A DNA stretch of 10,700 nucleotides from Mucilaginibacter sp. (lineage in GTDB: Bacteria > Bacteroidota > Bacteroidia > Sphingobacteriales > Sphingobacteriaceae). Shown piece after piece: positions 6,801 to 10,700 of this stretch (the stretch's first letter is position 1; every line of letters starts with the position of its first letter). The notes beneath the pieces were generated by a model, which searched no databases, had not been told where the DNA came from, and was given only the letters and a program-made list of their open reading frames with translations. The stretch lies in assembly GCA_025934475.1 (NCBI GenBank), contig JAICXZ010000047.1, positions 1 to 10,700 of the forward strand. Direction: 5' to 3'. The translations under genes and the position numbers were made by a program.

Positions 6801-7621
6801 GCGCTATCATAAACCATGTTAACGAGCAAAATTCGGCCAACGCTTTCAGCGGCCAGGCTCCCGTATTTGATGAGATATACGGCGGCGACACCATTATCAG
6901 CTATAAACGTGAACGGGTGCGCAGGCACGTGATGCGTCGTGCAAAGCCCGGCAGTTCAATGCTGGAGCTTAATTGTGGTACGGGTGAGGACGCCATCTAT
7001 TTTGGCGGCAGAGGCTTTAAAGTTCACGCAACCGACATTTCCGCGGGGATGCTTTACCAGTTGGTGCAGAAGGTTAGTGCCCACAAAATGAATAAGCGCA
7101 TCAGTTACGAATTATGCTCCTACACTAACCTGGCCGAGTTGAAGCACAAAGGCACTTATGACCTGATTTTTTCCAATTTTGCCGGCCTGAACTGTACCGG
7201 TGAGCTTGATAAAGTTCTGGCTTCTCTGTCGCCCTTGCTTAATCCGGGTGGTCTGGTTACTTTGGTTATTCTACCAAAATTTTGCGTTTGGGAGGCCTTG
7301 CTGTTGTTCAGAGGCAAATTCCGCACCGCCTTCCGGCGTTTCTTTAGCGGCAATGGGCGCAAGGCCAGGGTGGAGGGCACGTACTTCAAGTGCTGGTACT
7401 ATAACCCTTCTTACGTAATAAAAAGAATGCGTAAAGACTTCGAACTCGTCGGTTTGGAAGGGCTGTGCACCATTGTTCCCCCATCCTATATTGAAGGTTT
7501 TGCCGAGAAACGTCCCAAGGCTTATCAGTTTCTTCGAAAATGGGAAAATCGGTTGAAAACAAAGTGGCCGTGGCGGGTTATTGGGGATTATTATATTATT
7601 TCTCTGAGAAAGAAGAGTTAG
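6797..7621 (+). CDS. Class I SAM-dependent methyltransferase
   Basis: This is a 274 aa soluble protein with a Rossmann methyltransferase core. Motif I is LELNCGTG (56-63), where Asn replaces the more usual Gly or Ala. The acidic end of strand 2 is ATDIS (Asp80), motif IV is YDLIFSNFAGLN (121-132), and the post-motif is LNPGGLVTL (148-156). A roughly 100-residue C-terminal part contains a basic, aromatic insertion (about 170-205) and ends in a normal final strand, GDYYIISL. The substrate is unknown; small-molecule or glycolipid methylation is plausible in this context. Its ATG lies inside the last codons of the radical SAM gene, which implies co-expression at fixed ratio. The stop TAG is followed at once by another TAG and by the left arm of the hexamer repeat. 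Confidence 0.88.
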   Translation: MSAIINHVNEQNSANAFSGQAPVFDEIYGGDTIISYKRERVRRHVMRRAKPGSSMLELNCGTGEDAIYFGGRGFKVHATDISAGMLYQLVQKVSAHKMNKRISYELCSYTNLAELKHKGTYDLIFSNFAGLNCTGELDKVLASLSPLLNPGGLVTLVILPKFCVWEALLLFRGKFRTAFRRFFSGNGRKARVEGTYFKCWYYNPSYVIKRMRKDFELVGLEGLCTIVPPSYIEGFAEKRPKAYQFLRKWENRLKTKWPWRVIGDYYIISLRKKS

Positions 7622-7752
7622 TAGCAGTAGCAGTCGTTTAATGGTAAAACATTTAAGACTAAGCTTGAATAGTTTAGGCATGCCACAACTGCCACTCGCC
7701 ACCGCTACTGCCACTATAATTCATGACTGCAACTGCAACTGCCACTGCTACT
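7620..7752. repeat. Imperfect ACTGCN hexamer repeat with inverted arms, filling a convergent intergenic gap
   Basis: The left arm AGTAGCAGTAGCAGT (7620-7634) is complementary to the right arm ACTGCCACTGCTACT (7738-7752) at 14 of 15 positions; the one exception is a G:T wobble on the minus strand. A second partial partner is ACCGCTACTGCCACT (7701-7715), 13 of 15. The right half is a run of hexamers from 7688: ACTGCC, ACTCGCC, ACCGCT, ACTGCC, an interrupting 13 bp, then ACTGCA, ACTGCA, ACTGCC, ACTGCT, ACT. The arms reach both flanking stop codons. A unique core (7635-7687) includes GGCATGCC (7677-7684). It may serve as a bidirectional terminator or mRNA 3' stabiliser, or be a dispersed intergenic repeat family; the sequence alone cannot decide. 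Confidence 0.7.
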
Positions 7753-8672
7753 CAATTAACCGCGATCCCTTCAATGCGCTCATTCAACTGCGTAATCCTC
7801 TCCTCGTATCGTGCTATCAATTTATTCTGGAAGTTAACCGGATCTGGCTTGGTGTAGTGCTTACCAGCGTCCATACCCATAATGAAGCCCCGATTGTTGC
7901 GTTTTTGAGCCAGCATTTTTTTATCCCAGCGACTAACTGTGATGCGCATTAAGAGGTTATCAAGCGCATTTCCAAACCGGTTATTGAATATGAATTCCGC
8001 AACTCGTTTCAATGGAGAGATTTTTAACGGTTTTGCTGTTGAAACGCGGAGGTATTTGTTGGGCAGATATTCCCTTGTCCAGTTGTTAGCGGCGAAGAAA
8101 TGCTCGAAAATGGTGTCGCCATTTAGGGGAATCAAAGTTGTTACCTCTGTGGCTGTATAGATGTTTTTTTCGTGTATCTCCAGGTCCAGCTCGTCGATAT
8201 AATAGTTCATGCAGAAATAATGCTCTTTCTTCACCAGGAAGGTAAGTTTTTTGAACAGGTGCATGACGGTCCGCGCGATCCAGAGCCGGTTCTTTTTAGT
8301 TATCACGAACAGGTCGATATCAGAATCTTCATCGGCAAAATTCTTGGAAAGCGAGCCCGATATGGCGATTCCACGCACATAAGGAAAACGAACCAGCCAG
8401 TCGCACACTTTCCTTGCAGTAATCATCATTTCCTTTGCTTTGGCATTTCCTTTTTCACGACGCTCCACCAGGAAATGATCGTTTCTCAACGTGTAGTATT
8501 TCTCTAGCTTATAAATTCGGCGTTCGATAACTAGCCCACGGAGTGCATGACCAAAATCTTCCTGGCAGTATTTGGCTGGCAGAAAGAGATATACTTCGTC
8601 TATCGTTAACGGGTAGCTAAACAAGTCGAAATAAGCAATAGCGGATAAAATATGTTTCCTGAGCTCTGACAA
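7752..8672 (-). CDS. Nucleotidyltransferase-domain protein with N-terminal winged-helix region
   Basis: This is a 306 aa protein. Residues about 5-65 (HILSAIAYFDLFSYPLTIDEVYLFL, then GLVIERRIYKLEKYYTL) resemble a winged helix. Residues about 98-170 carry a DNA polymerase beta-type nucleotidyltransferase core: GS at 106-107, ten residues, then DID (Asp118, Asp120), with ELDLEIHE (161-168) as the likely source of the third metal-binding carboxylate. The catalytic residues look intact. The remaining 130 residues are basic and unassigned. Known members of the superfamily transfer nucleotides to proteins, small molecules or antibiotics; the acceptor here is unknown. The start is TTG 8672: there is no ATG or GTG between the ligase stop and the conserved N-terminus, and the next Met is residue 82. 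It sits last in the glycosyltransferase-ligase operon, so a role in glycan assembly or its control is inferred. Confidence 0.8.
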   Translation of the reverse strand: MSELRKHILSAIAYFDLFSYPLTIDEVYLFLPAKYCQEDFGHALRGLVIERRIYKLEKYYTLRNDHFLVERREKGNAKAKEMMITARKVCDWLVRFPYVRGIAISGSLSKNFADEDSDIDLFVITKKNRLWIARTVMHLFKKLTFLVKKEHYFCMNYYIDELDLEIHEKNIYTATEVTTLIPLNGDTIFEHFFAANNWTREYLPNKYLRVSTAKPLKISPLKRVAEFIFNNRFGNALDNLLMRITVSRWDKKMLAQKRNNRGFIMGMDAGKHYTKPDPVNFQNKLIARYEERITQLNERIEGIAVN

Positions 8673-8684
8673 GATGTTCCGGAT

Positions 8685-10007
8685 TTATGTTTGTAATGAT
8701 GACGGTACGATTACGTGTTTAGTTGCCACATGCCTTAAATTTTTGTGCCTTTTAATAGGCAACGACAGTTTTTCTTTTTGTTCTGATGCGAATATGAAAA
8801 GCGTAAAAAAGAAACTGAAAAAGATGACACCTTTATCTGCATCGAGCACATTCTCAGAGAACGAGACGACTGCCGTCAGCGTCATCAAAGCAAAGAATAC
8901 GATATCCTTTTTTCGAATTGCGGCCCGAAATCCATAGAGCAGGGTGATGATATAAACGCATAGTCCGATGATGCCTGATTTGATCATCAAACTCAGGTAT
9001 TCATTATGCGCATTAAGACCGTTTACATAGGAGACATAGCACGTGTTTTGGAAGTATTGCTCCTTCACCAGCGGTATTTCCGAACCCGCTCCGTGCCCAA
9101 TGATAGGCGACTGTTTAATGACGCCCGTTGCAACCTCCCAGCGCATCAAACGCGGCTCCACGTCCACGTTATTTTTTGAACGGGAGAAGTCCTGCTTTAA
9201 TTCGGTTAAATAACGTTCTCTGAAAGTGCCCGACTTTGCAATAAGGACTACAATTAGCGCGCTTATTGATGCCGATACCAATATGAATCTTGTTCGGTTT
9301 TTGCCCTCCAAAAGGAAAAGCGGCACAGCAAAATTGATAATGAGAAATAATGCAGCAAACACCGATTTAGAGCTTAGCTGTATAATTCCCATGAGTAGTA
9401 TGAGGCAGATAAAACCGTGGAATAGCCTGCTGATTAACCGACCTTCTTTAATGAACTGACTCAACATAAAAACCAGCGCCAATCCGACCTGCATTGAAAG
9501 GAAGGTAGCGTGTATGTCGATCGTTTGTGAAAAGTTGTGGTTGGTGTAGGATGCTGAAAATAGGAGCGAATAGGGTAAATGATAATAGCGCAGGGCCAGC
9601 AGAGCATCAGCATACAAATAAATGATCGTAGCTGCGCATCCCAATGAAAAAATGAGCATCAAATATGGACCATATTTTTTGAGATCGAGCGGATTGATAC
9701 AAAGCAGGATGGGAAGGACGAGGACAGGGATGTACAATCCCCATTCCTTGAAAGCAAGTTGTTTATCCGGAGCATAAATCGTACTCAAAACGGCTAAAAA
9801 GAATATCGACTGCAAGATCAAAGTGCGCCAGGTGAAAACCGGTTTCAGCAAGAGTTTTTTAAAATGCAGCAGCGTGTGTATGCCAAAGCTTGCCAAAATA
9901 AGGTGACTGTAAAAACGGTCAAATGGCAGGCTGATCACAAAAAGCGCCAGGTGATAGTAGCTTATCTTATTGGCTAGGTTATCCCTGATAAGCAATAACT
10001 CTTTCAT
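8685..10007 (-). CDS. O-antigen ligase / polymerase family membrane protein (Wzy_C type)
   Basis: This 440 aa polytopic inner-membrane protein has roughly ten to twelve hydrophobic segments and one long hydrophilic loop (about residues 260-337). The loop carries the family signature: RLMRWEVATGVIKQSPIIGHGAG (Arg286, Arg289, Gly-rich turn) followed by LNAHNEYLSLMIKSGIIGL with His334. Conserved Arg and His in this periplasmic loop are known to matter in WaaL-type ligases. The family includes both lipid A-core:O-antigen ligases and Wzy polymerases, and sequence alone does not separate them. The substrate would be an undecaprenyl-linked glycan. ATG 10007 lies inside the upstream glycosyltransferase gene (29 bp overlap), and the nucleotidyltransferase gene follows after 12 nt, so all three form one minus-strand operon. 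The C-terminus (residues about 410-440) is basic and cytoplasmic. Confidence 0.87.
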   Translation of the reverse strand: MKELLLIRDNLANKISYYHLALFVISLPFDRFYSHLILASFGIHTLLHFKKLLLKPVFTWRTLILQSIFFLAVLSTIYAPDKQLAFKEWGLYIPVLVLPILLCINPLDLKKYGPYLMLIFSLGCAATIIYLYADALLALRYYHLPYSLLFSASYTNHNFSQTIDIHATFLSMQVGLALVFMLSQFIKEGRLISRLFHGFICLILLMGIIQLSSKSVFAALFLIINFAVPLFLLEGKNRTRFILVSASISALIVVLIAKSGTFRERYLTELKQDFSRSKNNVDVEPRLMRWEVATGVIKQSPIIGHGAGSEIPLVKEQYFQNTCYVSYVNGLNAHNEYLSLMIKSGIIGLCVYIITLLYGFRAAIRKKDIVFFALMTLTAVVSFSENVLDADKGVIFFSFFFTLFIFASEQKEKLSLPIKRHKNLRHVATKHVIVPSSLQT

Positions 10008-10700
10008 GCGTTTTTCTCTCGTAGCACTCCAGGATAAATGATTCGTATTCGTCGATGATCTTACCCCAATTAAACTGGAAGGCTATTTTATATAGGTTAT
10101 TTTTCACCATTGCTTCCTCATTAGCATTACGCTGGACGGTCTCCACTAGCTCGCGTACTTCGTGCGCATTGGAAAAGTAATAAGCATCCGAGTGCAGTAC
10201 CGACTTGTTGAATGGGTTATTGTGTGCAGCTATCAGCGCCTCGCTGGCCATGGCCTCCAGCAGTGATGGATTGGTGCCACCCACGCTATGCCCATGGAAA
10301 TACAGGTAGGAGTTATTTTGCAGCGACCGCACTTTGGCGTTGTCGAAAATGGCGCCCCTGAACCGGATGCGCTCATCATTTTTGAAGCGGTGCCTGATAA
10401 ATTGCCCGAAACGATTGCTGGTATCGCCCAATACCATAAATTGGCGGTGCGAGTTGCTGTTGTTGAAGCCCTCAAGGATGGTTTCGATATTATTTTCGGG
10501 TTCCATGCGGGCCATCAGGAGAAAGTAATCTTCCTTCAACGCATCCTTTGAATTTACTTGCTCACGCTCTTCTTCGGTATAAACGTCGGCACCGTAGGGG
10601 ATATATTCACTATGGATCCGGTACCTGTTTTCGAGGTACTCTTTGATCACCCGCGAATCCGAGATATAATACTCGCTGTATGTCACTGCCAGCCTTTCGG
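9979..10700 (-). CDS. Glycosyltransferase, GT4-like / DUF1972-associated type (partial, N-terminus off the right edge)
   Basis: The frame is open to the right edge; four sense codons (ERLA) precede the GTG at 10686, so that GTG is internal and about the first third of a family of roughly 370 aa is missing. The visible part is the C-terminal donor-nucleotide domain: TYSEYYISDSRVIKEYL, YIPYGADV, then YFLLMARMEPENNIETILEGF (the interdomain strand and helix of GT-B enzymes), and HGHSVGGTNPSLLEAMA (10246-10296), the hallmark of rhamnosyltransferase-like proteins whose N-terminus is DUF1972. It probably transfers a sugar from an NDP-sugar to a growing lipid-linked glycan at the cytoplasmic membrane face. 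The donor is not predictable. It overlaps the ligase gene by 29 bp in another frame. Confidence 0.85.
   Translation of the reverse strand, partial: ERLAVTYSEYYISDSRVIKEYLENRYRIHSEYIPYGADVYTEEEREQVNSKDALKEDYFLLMARMEPENNIETILEGFNNSNSHRQFMVLGDTSNRFGQFIRHRFKNDERIRFRGAIFDNAKVRSLQNNSYLYFHGHSVGGTNPSLLEAMASEALIAAHNNPFNKSVLHSDAYYFSNAHEVRELVETVQRNANEEAMVKNNLYKIAFQFNWGKIIDEYESFILECYERKTHERVIAYQG

Noticed and set aside
7641-7952. Plus-strand frame of 103 codons with a Cys-alternating stretch (DCNCNCHC)
   Set aside because: The cysteine pattern is only the translation of the ACTGCN repeat, and the rest is antisense to the well-supported nucleotidyltransferase gene.
8674-8937. Plus-strand frame of 87 codons starting near the nucleotidyltransferase start
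   Set aside because: It is antisense to the C-terminal part of the O-antigen ligase gene and has no family features.
10246-10686. GTG at 10686 as the glycosyltransferase start
   Set aside because: The frame continues open to the window edge and the protein would lack the whole acceptor domain; the gene is truncated by the window instead.

Overview
The window looks like chromosomal DNA of a Bacteroidota bacterium, most likely a Sphingobacteriaceae relative (Mucilaginibacter/Pedobacter type). This is inferred from several features: AT-rich spacers between genes of moderate GC; a TATATTTG element matching the Bacteroidota -7 consensus TAnnTTTG; almost no Shine-Dalgarno sequences; two short lipoproteins with SC-type lipoboxes; and family types common in that phylum (a LacI regulator reading STGTVDRVLHKRG, a two-domain universal stress protein, a POTRA-less surface-antigen barrel). 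I see no rRNA, tRNA, CRISPR, transposase or phage gene.

Layout. Positions 1-461 (minus) hold the N-terminal part of an unrecognised lipoprotein running off the left edge. After a 410 bp divergent spacer, 872-2188 (plus) encodes an outer-membrane beta-barrel. Positions 2492-3325 (plus) encode a tandem universal stress protein with a strong ribosome binding site. It converges, across a clear bidirectional terminator (3341-3378), on 3390-3920 (minus), an NTF2-like/SnoaL-like lipoprotein. A 211 bp AT-rich divergent region follows, and then 4132-5226 (plus), a LacI-family regulator. Its start codon is overlapped by a perfect palindrome with a central CG, a good candidate autoregulatory operator.

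From 5322 onward the content changes to envelope-polysaccharide-type chemistry. A B12-binding radical SAM enzyme (5322-6800) and a class I SAM methyltransferase (6797-7621) overlap by 4 bp on the plus strand. Converging on them is a minus-strand operon, read from the right edge leftward: a glycosyltransferase fragment (9979-10700), an O-antigen ligase/polymerase-like membrane protein (8685-10007, 29 bp overlap) and a winged-helix plus nucleotidyltransferase protein (7752-8672). The last one starts at a TTG 12 nt after the ligase stop and in the same frame.

The 130 bp between the two converging units is almost filled by an imperfect ACTGCN hexamer repeat with inverted arms touching both stop codons. 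It is the most unusual non-coding structure in the window. The most interesting functional idea is that the radical SAM/methyltransferase pair and the nucleotidyltransferase/ligase/glycosyltransferase operon form one glycan or lipid-carrier modification locus. That is inference from neighbourhood only.
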